Shown in pieces: positions 56,873 through 64,000 of a DNA stretch of 64,000 nt. Position 1 is the stretch's first letter, and every line of letters begins with the position of its first letter. The translations under genes and the position numbers were made by a program. The notes beneath the pieces are model-generated. The model was given only the letters and a program-made list of their open reading frames with translations, was not told the origin of the DNA and made no database searches. This DNA comes from Thiotrichaceae bacterium (GTDB lineage Bacteria; Pseudomonadota; Gammaproteobacteria; Beggiatoales; Beggiatoaceae), in assembly GCA_011391085.1 (NCBI GenBank), contig JAABRD010000012.1, forward strand, positions 40,442 through 104,441, written 5' to 3'.

Positions 56873-59800
56873 ATGAAGATAAAATATTTTATAATCAGTG
56901 CCATAGTTGCTTCACTTCTCACCTTGAGTATTTACAATTTTGTAAAACAGAAACAAGAAGGTGAATACATCCATGTTGCCTTCATTGGTCCCTTGACTAC
57001 CAACGCCGGGAAAATCATGTCCCAATCCATTCAACTTTACTTTGACAGCCTCAACCAAAGGGACGGTATCAATGGCAAAAAATTGCAACTAGACCTATAC
57101 GATGACAACAACGAATGCAGTGACACCGGCAAAGCCAACCAAGAAGCACAAAGAATTGCTAAAGAGAACAAAGCGATAGCCGTGATTGGGCACTGGTATA
57201 GCGGTTGTTCTATCGCCGGTGGCAAAGTCTATAAAGAAAACCAGATTCCAGCTATTGCCCCAGGTTCTGTCGGCGTGAAAGTCACCCAAGGCAATGAATG
57301 GTTCTTTCGAAGCATCTTTACCTCCCGCACGTCTGGTCCCTTCTTAGCCAATTATATTAAAAAGGTCTTTCGCCAAGACAATGTGACGATTATTCACGAA
57401 GACGCCGCCTTTGGTCTGCTTCTTGCCCAATCTTTTGAAGAAGCCGCTAAGGGACTGAACATGAATGTGAAACATAAGTGGAACTTCGATCCAGCGGCCC
57501 CCAACGTGGATGACATTTTTAAAACTTTTGTCGATCAACTGAAAGAATCTCAAGGCCAGGATGATGCCGGCGCCATCTTCTTATCTGTGCAATCCACCGA
57601 AGGAATCAAGCTAGTCAAACTCATTCGCGATGCTGGTCTTCGGAATACCATCATTGGAGAAACCAGCTTTGCAGAACAAGACTTTGCCGATGGTTTTAAA
57701 GACTTTCCCAAAGAAAAAGCCACCCCTGGTTTCTATTCCAATGATATTTACGCTGCCACACCGTTGATTTTCGATACGGCCAATCAAAAAGCGCAAGAGT
57801 TTAGACAGCAATATCGAGACAAATATCACGAAGACCCAGACTGGTCAGGTGCGTATGCTTACGACACGGCCCTGGTACTGGTGAAAGCCCTCAAAGACAC
57901 TGGCCTCAAAGGCAATGTGGACCGTATCCAAAATGACCGTCAAAAACTTCGCGATCATCTTGCCAGTTTGACCCAAATTCATGACGCCGTCGAAGGTGCC
58001 ACGGGGTTTAACTACTTTGATGAAAACCGAGATGCCCCCAAACCGGTCATCCTGGGCGTGTGGAAAAATAACAAATTGGTGTCCGCATTAACTCAATTTC
58101 AACTGATTCGTAACTTGAGTGAGATTGCAGACCTTGAACAGGCCCAACAAGATGAGAAGGTCCTGGACATCGATAACAAAAAGATGTATAAAACCAACGT
58201 CGTCTATGTCGGCGTAAAATTTAATGAAATCAGCGAGTTTGACCAAGAAAAGTTAACTTGTAAAATCGACTTTTTCCTCTGGTTTCGCTTTCAAGGCGGA
58301 TTTCAACCCCAGGACCTGGAGTTTCTCAACGCCGTGGACCCGACTGGACTACAAGATGAAAAACCGGTGAGTGACAAACTCAAAGACCAAATTACCTACC
58401 GCGTCTATCGTCTTAAACGTGACTTCAAGGTGGACTTTGGGGGTCATTATGTCTATAAACAACATACCGTCGGCATCACGTTTCGGCACCGCGAACTCAC
58501 TCGCAATAACTTGATTTACGTCACCGATGAGTTGGGGATGGGGATGACGGCTAAACAAGAAGAAAATCCGCAACTTAAACAAATGATAGAAGACCAAGTA
58601 TTAAGTCCCAGTAGCGGCTGGCGCATTGACCAAGCCTTGTTCTTCCAAGACATCGTGCGCAAAAATTCGCTGGGCGACCCGGATTTTCTCAACGTTCAAA
58701 GTGGTACTGTCGAATATTCCAAGTTCAATGCACTAGCACAAATTAAGAAAAGTGAAGTCACCCTCCGGGGCGCCTTGCCTTATGGCATGGCATACCAAAT
58801 TCTCATTTTAAGCTGTGTGATGGTGTTCTTACTGGGTGCGGCAACGAACAGCAAAAAATTTGGACAGTTCTCCAAAACGATCTGGTTTTTTCAAACCATC
58901 TTTGCGTTTCTCTTACTCTTATCTAGTGAGATACGCCTTGTCGAATGGTTGGCGGAACACAACTTCACTTTCATGCTGAAAACCGTCATCAAAACCTTTG
59001 ATCTCCTTTGGTGGTTGATCCCTGCATTTCTCCTCAACCTGGCTTCGGAACGTTTCATCTGGACCCCCTTAGAAGAAAAAACCGGGCGAGTGATTCCCAA
59101 TATTGTCCGTCTCTTCATGGCCTTCATCATCTACTTTTTGGCCCTCGTAGGAATTGTCGCGTTTGTGTATGAACAACCTCTCACCAGCGTCTTAGCCACG
59201 TCTGGCGTGATTGCCATGATTATTGGTTTGGCTATTCAAATCAACATTTCTAACGTCTTCTCAGGCATTGCGATTAATATAGAACGCCCCTTTCGAATTG
59301 GTGATTGGGTACAAATTGCTTCTTATGACGAAGGCGAAATTGTTGACATCACCTGGCGTTCTACCCGGCTAAAAACTCGGTCCGATTGCATTCTTAGCAT
59401 TCCCAATAGTATCGCATCAGAATCGGCAATCATCAATTTTTGCTATCCTGACGAACGGTTTTGGCTATGGCCCACGGTCTATGTGCATCCCATGCACACT
59501 CCTGAACGAGTCAAAAAGATTCTTCTGGATGCCTTGTTATCGGCCCCCAAAATTCTCAAAGAACCGGCACCGGTAGTGATTTTCACGGGCATCAACGAAT
59601 GGGCCGCCAGCTATTGGATAGCCTTCTGTGCAAATGATTACGCCGGCAAGTACACGATTTTAGAAGAAGTCTGGACCCGCGTCTGGTTCCACCTCAATCG
59701 GTCTGGTATCGCCCCAGCCGTGCAACGGCAAGAAATTCACTGGTTCAAAGGTGTCAAAGAACGCGGTGGAGACGAGGCGACGAAACCCATCACGTTGTTA

Positions 59801-60289
59801 CAGGAAGTTGACATTTTCAAACCTTTCACAGAAGCAGCGAAACGTCATCTCAGCGACAAAATGCGTCGTCATCGTTTCTCCCCTGGCGAAGCGATAGTGC
59901 AACAAGGCGAAAAAGGTAACTCCTTGTTCATCATTGTTGAAGGCGTAGTGGGTGTGCGCGTCACCAAGGACGGTAACACGAATGAAGTGGCCCGGTTAGG
60001 CGCAGGGAACATCTTTGGAGAAATGGCCCTTCTCACCGGTGAACAACGAACTGCTACGGTGGTGGCAATTGCCGAAACAGTGCTGTATGAAATCACCAAA
60101 GAAGACATTGCACCACTTATGGCCAACCAATCGGAAGTGTCCGAATTGATTAGTCGCATGTTAGCGCAACGCCAATTGGCAACACAATCGCGGATGAATA
60201 TTCACCACGACGCAGAAACGATTAAGGAAGACGTTTATAAGCGCGTTTTGAATAAAATTGAAAATTTCTTTGGGTTGGATGGTAAATAG
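56873..60289 (+). CDS. Type-1 binding domain + beta-sandwich + MscS + cyclic-nucleotide-binding channel
   Basis: The protein has 1138 residues and the same layout as the gene upstream. A signal anchor without lipobox Cys is followed by a type-1 periplasmic binding domain (about 27-410), a ligand-gated-channel-like beta domain (about 437-633; CKIDFFLWFRFQGGF, YKQHTVGITFRHRELTRNNLIY, VEYSKFNALAQIKKSE), four helices, and an MscS pore (LATSGVIAMIIGLAIQINISNVFSGI). It adds a C-terminal cyclic-nucleotide-binding domain (about 975-1095) with the phosphate-binding cassette FGEMALLTGEQRTATV, including the Arg needed for cAMP/cGMP. MscS plus such a domain is the bCNG channel type. It should be gated from both sides of the membrane. 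Confidence 0.87.
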   Translation: MKIKYFIISAIVASLLTLSIYNFVKQKQEGEYIHVAFIGPLTTNAGKIMSQSIQLYFDSLNQRDGINGKKLQLDLYDDNNECSDTGKANQEAQRIAKENKAIAVIGHWYSGCSIAGGKVYKENQIPAIAPGSVGVKVTQGNEWFFRSIFTSRTSGPFLANYIKKVFRQDNVTIIHEDAAFGLLLAQSFEEAAKGLNMNVKHKWNFDPAAPNVDDIFKTFVDQLKESQGQDDAGAIFLSVQSTEGIKLVKLIRDAGLRNTIIGETSFAEQDFADGFKDFPKEKATPGFYSNDIYAATPLIFDTANQKAQEFRQQYRDKYHEDPDWSGAYAYDTALVLVKALKDTGLKGNVDRIQNDRQKLRDHLASLTQIHDAVEGATGFNYFDENRDAPKPVILGVWKNNKLVSALTQFQLIRNLSEIADLEQAQQDEKVLDIDNKKMYKTNVVYVGVKFNEISEFDQEKLTCKIDFFLWFRFQGGFQPQDLEFLNAVDPTGLQDEKPVSDKLKDQITYRVYRLKRDFKVDFGGHYVYKQHTVGITFRHRELTRNNLIYVTDELGMGMTAKQEENPQLKQMIEDQVLSPSSGWRIDQALFFQDIVRKNSLGDPDFLNVQSGTVEYSKFNALAQIKKSEVTLRGALPYGMAYQILILSCVMVFLLGAATNSKKFGQFSKTIWFFQTIFAFLLLLSSEIRLVEWLAEHNFTFMLKTVIKTFDLLWWLIPAFLLNLASERFIWTPLEEKTGRVIPNIVRLFMAFIIYFLALVGIVAFVYEQPLTSVLATSGVIAMIIGLAIQINISNVFSGIAINIERPFRIGDWVQIASYDEGEIVDITWRSTRLKTRSDCILSIPNSIASESAIINFCYPDERFWLWPTVYVHPMHTPERVKKILLDALLSAPKILKEPAPVVIFTGINEWAASYWIAFCANDYAGKYTILEEVWTRVWFHLNRSGIAPAVQRQEIHWFKGVKERGGDEATKPITLLQEVDIFKPFTEAAKRHLSDKMRRHRFSPGEAIVQQGEKGNSLFIIVEGVVGVRVTKDGNTNEVARLGAGNIFGEMALLTGEQRTATVVAIAETVLYEITKEDIAPLMANQSEVSELISRMLAQRQLATQSRMNIHHDAETIKEDVYKRVLNKIENFFGLDGK

Positions 60290-60422
60290 TCTAATCGTGA
60301 ATATCGGTTAGTTTTCCTATAAGGCAGGCCAGCGAATTTATCCGTTGTCTGACTCAGAATTGACGGAATTTGAGAATTAGCTGAATGGGAAACGCATAAC
60401 ACTGCTAAACTTTGTTCCCAAA

Positions 60423-60551
60423 AACAGCGAATATCGCCATTGCGATACCCGCCAGGGTTGGACTAGAGGCTTTAGCCGGTGAAAGGTGGTACGGGGTTCC
60501 AATCGGTGAAAGGTTGGTGGTCAACGATAACACGGTTGTCCATCCTGCCTG
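60423..60551. repeat. CAGCGAATATCGC ~125-bp spacer repeat, copy 1
   Basis: CAGCGAATATCGCCATTGCGATACCCGCC leads into GGACTAGAGGCTTTAGCCGG, GGTGGTACG and CAACGATAACACGGTTG. Further copies are at about 61309-61439 and 62583-62712. All three sit downstream of PIN toxin-antitoxin modules or their remnants. No gene lies in 60290-60552. Confidence 0.85.
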
Positions 60552-60552
60552 G

Positions 60553-60933
60553 CTATACAGGTTTAAAAACCTCCAAAGTTAACTCCTGAATTGCCCTAAA
60601 ATGCTTGATATTCGCGGTACACAGAATCTTATTATTTTCAACAGCGGTAGCGGCAATAATCGCATCGCCGGCCCTCAAACCAGAAGATAACGCATATTGT
60701 TCAATGTATCTGGCCGCGTCTTGTCCAATGCTTGGTGTCAAGGGCAGAATCACGAACTTAAAACTCGCCAGAAAATCTTTGATGTGTTCCTGTTCTTTTT
60801 TATTCTTAGCACCTTGCAACAATTCTAAATAGGTTTGAAGTGAAAGATAACGTTCTTGAGTCTCGTCAATCAACTTAGCCGCGGCCAGATTGCCTTTTTG
60901 TGTCCAAATCAGCACATCTGTATCAAACATCAT
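60553..60933 (-). CDS. VapC-type PIN toxin
   Basis: This 126-residue PIN ribonuclease has the acidic residues in MMFDTDVLIW, YLELLQGAKNK, GLRAGDAIIAATA and CTANIKHFRAI. It should cut RNA when not bound by its antitoxin. It overlaps the upstream antitoxin gene by 11 bases. Confidence 0.9.
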   Translation of the reverse strand: MMFDTDVLIWTQKGNLAAAKLIDETQERYLSLQTYLELLQGAKNKKEQEHIKDFLASFKFVILPLTPSIGQDAARYIEQYALSSGLRAGDAIIAATAVENNKILCTANIKHFRAIQELTLEVFKPV

Positions 60934-61159
60934 TGCCCGGTTCTCCTCTTAACTGTTTCATGATGTCTGTCACAGAACGGGGGTCATCAGTTCTCATACC
61001 AAAGAATGGGTGGTTCTGTACTTTAGTGGCAGTGGGATTGGCAAAGGGAATTAAAACCCCTTTGAGTTGGCCACGGTAGGAAATCGTTACTGGTTCGTGT
61101 CTGGCCAAGGCTTCCAAAATTTCGGGGGCTTGGTAAAATTCGTCAAGGGTAGCTTGCAT
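60923..61159 (-). CDS. Phd/VapB-like antitoxin
   Basis: This 78-residue protein opens with a DNA-binding type fold (MQATLDEFYQAPEILEALARHEPVTISYRGQLKGVLIPF) like YefM/Phd antitoxins and ends in a toxin-binding tail. It lies directly upstream of the PIN toxin and overlaps it. AGGAG precedes the start on the minus strand. Confidence 0.85.
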   Translation of the reverse strand: MQATLDEFYQAPEILEALARHEPVTISYRGQLKGVLIPFANPTATKVQNHPFFGMRTDDPRSVTDIMKQLRGEPGNDV

Positions 61160-61308
61160 GAAGGTTCTCCTAGAGTTTCAAGGGGGTGGTGTTCTCGTTC
61201 AAGGCCAATAGATTAACAGAGTTTGAATGAATGTCAAGGGGCAAAAACATAGAAACGGGATGAACAAACCGTCTCAACAATTTTGTTAAATCCTGTTTCA
61301 AATAAAAA

Positions 61309-61439
61309 CAGCGAGTATCGCTATTGCAATACCCGCCATGGTTGGACTAGAGGCTTTAGCCGGTAAAAGGTGGTACGCGGTTCCGGTCAGTGAAGGATTA
61401 GTGGGCAACGATAACACGGTTGCCCCTCCTACCTGGCTA
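61309..61439. repeat. CAGCGAGTATCGC ~125-bp spacer repeat, copy 2
   Basis: This copy matches copy 1 at 60423 with scattered changes (CAGCGAGTATCGCTATTGC, GGACTAGAGGCTTTAGCCGG, CAACGATAACACGGTTGCC). It fills the spacer between two PIN modules. Confidence 0.85.
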
Positions 61440-61485
61440 AACCTTAAAGGTTTAGGAAAGTTGTGTTGCGTAAGTCCTAAAAATA

Positions 61486-61692
61486 TTAAACACGTTTCAG
61501 GTTAGAAAGCGGAGTCAATGCCTGTTGGCGATGACCGTGCCGCAACGCGTCTAAGTCATAAACGATGCGGTCTTGATATTGTGCCTCAATTTGTTTCGCC
61601 CGCTGGGTGAGTTTGGCAAAATCGCCTTCACACTCGGCTTCTATTTGAAGACGAATGGCGTGAATTTCTTCAATAATTGGGTCTTGGTACAT
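61486..61692 (-). CDS. Small partner protein of PIN toxin
   Basis: This 68-residue protein starts at 61692 (MYQDPIIEEIHAIRLQIEAEC), one base after the PIN toxin stop. The opening DPIIEEIHAIR plus a short helical body is a pattern I recall from small proteins following PIN genes in cyanobacteria and Chloroflexi. It is the probable antitoxin, with the unusual order of toxin first. Confidence 0.75.
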   Translation of the reverse strand: MYQDPIIEEIHAIRLQIEAECEGDFAKLTQRAKQIEAQYQDRIVYDLDALRHGHRQQALTPLSNLKRV

Positions 61693-61693
61693 G

Positions 61694-62167
61694 TTAAACC
61701 TCCATAAATTCTTCCGGGGTACAAACAATGGGTGTCACCAAACCTAGTTGTGAGTTAATAGCTTGGAGAATGGTTCGTGCCCTAGTATTGACAATGTGAG
61801 AACAGTTCCAACTCAAAATATAATCCACCTGATGCCACACCCCAATGGCCAAGTGAAAAGCGTCTAATTTGGACTTTTCAGGAATCTGAAGTGCGGTGAA
61901 ATATCGATGCGCTAGTTGTTCTATTTCGTCATTATGGGGCAAAGCGACTAAATTTGCAACTAACTCTAAACGCCGACGGGCAGCTTGTTTATCACCTTTG
62001 GCAATTTCTTCTAAGACAAATGGTGAAACCACACATTCCACTTGCGGTTGGATTTTGTCCCACCATTCATGAAGTAGCTGTTGATGGGCGGCGACAATTA
62101 AATCTCGACTCGGTCGGGCCGTTAGATAACTGATGACACTGGTTTCCAGATAAACGATAGGTTTCAT
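61694..62167 (-). CDS. PIN-domain toxin
   Basis: The 157-residue protein opens MKPIVYLETSVISYLTARPSRD, where Glu replaces the usual first PIN Asp, as in a known PIN subfamily. The other acidic positions are in VLEEIAKGD, KLDAFHLAIGV and LSWNCSHIVN. It is probably a ribonuclease toxin paired with the small gene downstream. Confidence 0.87.
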   Translation of the reverse strand: MKPIVYLETSVISYLTARPSRDLIVAAHQQLLHEWWDKIQPQVECVVSPFVLEEIAKGDKQAARRRLELVANLVALPHNDEIEQLAHRYFTALQIPEKSKLDAFHLAIGVWHQVDYILSWNCSHIVNTRARTILQAINSQLGLVTPIVCTPEEFMEV

Positions 62168-62450
62168 GGTCAGACTGGTTTAATAGTTAAAACAACAATT
62201 TTGTGTAAGCCTCAGGGAGAGTTGACTTTCTTTAGTTTATTTTAATCGATTTAGTTGAGAAATAAATTGGTTATCACTAGCATTTTTGTCCAAATCAGAA
62301 TGTGCAGAATTTTAGAATTTTCAGAATGAGTGGGCTAATTACCGTCCCTATTCTGCTAATTCTAAAATGTCTTTCAATTCTGATTCAGACAACATAATTC
62401 ATGCTCTAAATATCAATGCCATTAAGTTAAGCCCGAGTGGTAGAGTGCGT

Positions 62451-62506
62451 CCTACTGTTAAATAGCTAATGACGCTGGTTTCTATGTAAATTGTAGGCTG
62501 AATCAT
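62451..62506 (-). pseudogene. N-terminal remnant of a second PIN toxin
   Basis: Reading leftward from ATG at 62506 gives MIQPTIYIETSVISYLTV, closely matching the start of the PIN toxin at 62167 (MKPIVYLETSVISYLTA). Similarity ends at about 62451. An end fragment of the TCAATGCCATT element (62413-62431) lies 20 bases further on. The rest of the gene is missing. Confidence 0.75.
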
Positions 62507-62582
62507 AAGACTCCGTTTTTCAAGTTTCACCAGGAGAGTTTAGCACATTTTTATTAAATCCTGTTCCAATTCTAAATAAAAA

Positions 62583-62712
62583 ACAGCGAGTATCGCTATT
62601 GCGATACCCGCCAGGGTTGGACTAGAGGCTTTAGCCGGTAAAAGGTGGTACGCGGTTCCAATCGATGGAGGGTGGGTGGGCAACGATAACACGGTTGCCC
62701 ATCCAGCCTGAC
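62583..62712. repeat. CAGCGAGTATCGC ~125-bp spacer repeat, copy 3
   Basis: This third copy has the same internal order as copies 1 and 2. The 62168-62886 stretch holds this, the PIN remnant, and two AATTCTAAAAT/ATTCTGATTCAGACAA-type direct repeats (about 62,310-62,400 and 62,715-62,810). No intact gene is present. Confidence 0.85.
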
Positions 62713-62912
62713 TGAATCAGAATTTTCAAAATTAGAGAATTAACAAGATGAAACTCACTCCATGTTTTCCAATTCTAAAATTTTGCTAATTCTGATTCAG
62801 ACAACCTCAGGCGCAAATTCCTTTTCATCCTTGAGCCTCCCCCCTTATTGAATCCTTGATAGAGAGAAATGGATATAGTAATATTCCTATAAATTTGTAC
62901 ACTTCCGCTGGA

Positions 62913-62984
62913 GCGCAATAAGAATTATTGCGCCGTGCGCCCGCGTAGCGGCGGCGCGATGCCGCGCAATAATTCTTATTGCGC
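62913..62984. repeat. Inverted repeat GCGCAATAAGAATTATTGCGC
   Basis: GCGCAATAAGAATTATTGCGC (62913-62933) and GCGCAATAATTCTTATTGCGC (62964-62984) are 21-base arms, each itself nearly palindromic, around a G/C-rich core. TATTCCTATAAATTTGTACA flanks it on the left and TGAACGAATATTACCATAA on the right. It is a probable mobile palindrome. Confidence 0.85.
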
Positions 62985-63058
62985 GTAAGCGGGAATCGTA
63001 CAGATTTGAACGAATATTACCATAATCGACAGGACACATAAGGTGCAAACAGAGGTAC

Positions 63059-63523
63059 CTAACGCATACCACCTTCGGTTGCGAATGGATTAATGACCTC
63101 TAAAAAATCAAAAACCTCAAAGTCTGCCACATCTACGGTGTACAGTCCTGCTATACCATGATCTTTTAAGACTGCCGCGAGTGACACATCAAAAATCTGT
63201 TTGCGACTTTTGACGACACTAAGCAACGATAAAAACGTTTCTATATGAGTGTCACGTTGGGAAATAATTCTGATACCAGTGTCAACATAGTCTTCAACGA
63301 CCTGTTTGGCCTCCGACAACGAGAGGGGCTGTTTTAATTGTTGCCAAGTAATCACATTCACAAATTCCATTAAGACTTGTGCAGGCAAACAGACCGATAG
63401 ATTACCTTGTTCATCCCGTTCGTTCATTATCCGTTCCAACCAGGCTTTGGCGGATTGGTGATATTTGGCTTCGAGATGATGCGCGTAAACTAACAAATTA
63501 GTGTCAATGGCAAATAGTTTCAT
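63059..63523 (-). CDS. PIN-domain toxin
   Basis: The 154-residue protein has PIN acidic motifs MKLFAIDTNLLVYAHH, LMEFVNVITW, KQIFDVSLAAVL and YTVDVADFEVF. It overlaps the upstream antitoxin gene by four bases. It is a standard VapC-like ribonuclease toxin. Confidence 0.9.
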   Translation of the reverse strand: MKLFAIDTNLLVYAHHLEAKYHQSAKAWLERIMNERDEQGNLSVCLPAQVLMEFVNVITWQQLKQPLSLSEAKQVVEDYVDTGIRIISQRDTHIETFLSLLSVVKSRKQIFDVSLAAVLKDHGIAGLYTVDVADFEVFDFLEVINPFATEGGMR

Positions 63524-63735
63524 AAGCCCCGTTCTAAATAAAGTGGGTCACGTTCGACCGTGACTTCTTGACCTAAACTAAAGGTTCGCACCGTGAATCG
63601 TTTTGGGGAGAATGGTTTGACGGTCAATTTGGGTGTCATCTCGGCTTTGAGTGATTGTAAGATTAATTCCATCCAGCGGAGCCGTTCGGTGACCGAGGCT
63701 TGTTGGATTTGAGAAACCTGATGGTTATTCAGCAT
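63520..63735 (-). CDS. Antitoxin partner of the PIN toxin
   Basis: This 71-residue protein has an N-terminal helix pair (QIQQASVTERLRWMELILQSLK) and a basic/aromatic tail (RFTVRTFSLGQEVTVERD). It overlaps the toxin by ATGA. The family was not clearly recognised; the call rests on size and operon structure. Confidence 0.75.
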   Translation of the reverse strand: MLNNHQVSQIQQASVTERLRWMELILQSLKAEMTPKLTVKPFSPKRFTVRTFSLGQEVTVERDPLYLERGL

Positions 63736-63744
63736 TTTTTCTAT

Positions 63745-64000
63745 TCCTTGTCATGATGATAAAAGAATTTGAGAGGATATAGTGATATTCACTTATTCTT
63801 GTACCCCCCAGCCCCCCCGTACACGGGGGGGAGTGACCCCCCTGCGTGCGGGGGGGCAGGGGGGGTACAAAAATGAATGAATATTACTATAACAGATCCT
63901 TGTCATGATGATAAAAGAATTTGAGAGGATATAGTGATATTCACTTATTCTTGTACCCCCCCCAGCCCCCCCGTACACGGGGGGGAGTGACCCCCCTGCG
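63745..64000. repeat. 152-bp direct repeat with GTACCCCC palindromes (copies 4 and 5)
   Basis: TCCTTGTCATGATGATAAAAG and the following bases occur at 63745 and again at 63897, a period of 152. Each unit carries one GTACCCCC G/C palindrome (63801-63868, and 63953 onward cut by the window end). The array may continue beyond the window. Confidence 0.88.

Noticed and set aside
1..64000. tRNA, rRNA or riboswitch genes
   Set aside because: No cloverleaf with a GTTCRA-type arm and CCA end, rRNA segment or known riboswitch core was recognised by eye; a covariance search could still find one.

Overview
The window looks like a chromosomal segment of a gammaproteobacterium. The core genes (nuoABC, hemL, proA, nadD-rsfS, rimO, lgt, metG, gspK) fit that class. 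The many dispersed palindromes, heptamer repeats, small non-autonomous elements, toxin-antitoxin pairs, a NACHT ATPase and CHASE/CHASE2-type sensor parts recall filamentous or giant sulfur bacteria (Beggiatoa/Thiomargarita relatives). That placement is inference from gene content and repeat style; no rRNA or tRNA was seen.

Bases 1-19,400 are a polymorphic-toxin (RHS/YD-repeat) array. A full-length secreted RHS protein (484-7191) is followed by its small immunity-like gene. Then come displaced cassettes, most of them a re-used RHS core 3' end, a new C-terminal tip and a candidate immunity gene: core+tip at 7623, 9838 and 14309, and a tip without a core at about 11862. A shorter RHS protein with its own signal peptide, HINT domain and tip lies at 15704, and a chimeric truncated RHS fragment at 18268. 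Most cassettes are separated by a degenerate ~60-100 bp boundary repeat. One boundary repeat is split by an 831-nt group II intron with no reading frame (13316-14146), with recognisable domain V, branch point and EBS1/IBS1 pairing.

Bases 19,400-26,000 encode exported proteins: an FG-GAP lipoprotein, a di-haem c-type protein with a carboxypeptidase-regulatory-like insert, and a large RCC1-repeat protein. Bases 26,100-42,230 are mostly housekeeping genes on both strands (metG, gspK, rfbD, xseA with a DUF5710 head, xseB, a CHASE2-adenylate cyclase, nuoABC, hemL, proA, a RelB/YafQ-type toxin-antitoxin pair, nadD, rsfS). They are separated by repeat-rich spacers, and nuoD does not follow nuoC. Bases 42,230-45,530 hold a PD-(D/E)XK-like gene and a NACHT ATPase bracketed by clusters of a GGAGTACGGAAT-type palindrome. 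Bases 45,600-52,400 carry a 2-hydroxyacid dehydrogenase, a small gene broken by a mobile element, rimO, a CHASE-sensor remnant, an NMT1-like binding lipoprotein, lgt and an unknown exported protein.

Bases 53,700-60,290 encode two tandem paralogous membrane proteins. Each joins a type-1 periplasmic binding domain, a beta-rich domain resembling the pentameric ligand-gated channel ectodomain, several membrane helices and an MscS pore. The second also has a cyclic-nucleotide-binding domain. This is the most unusual protein architecture in the window. The right end (60,500-63,735) is a cluster of PIN-domain toxin-antitoxin pairs and one PIN remnant, within repeats.

Two non-autonomous element families are defined by target duplications visible in the sequence. 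One has GGTAGTGATGCA ends and 8-bp duplications (four complete copies). The other has TCAATGCCATTCAGTTAA ends and a 9-bp duplication (one complete copy). No transposase gene was found.
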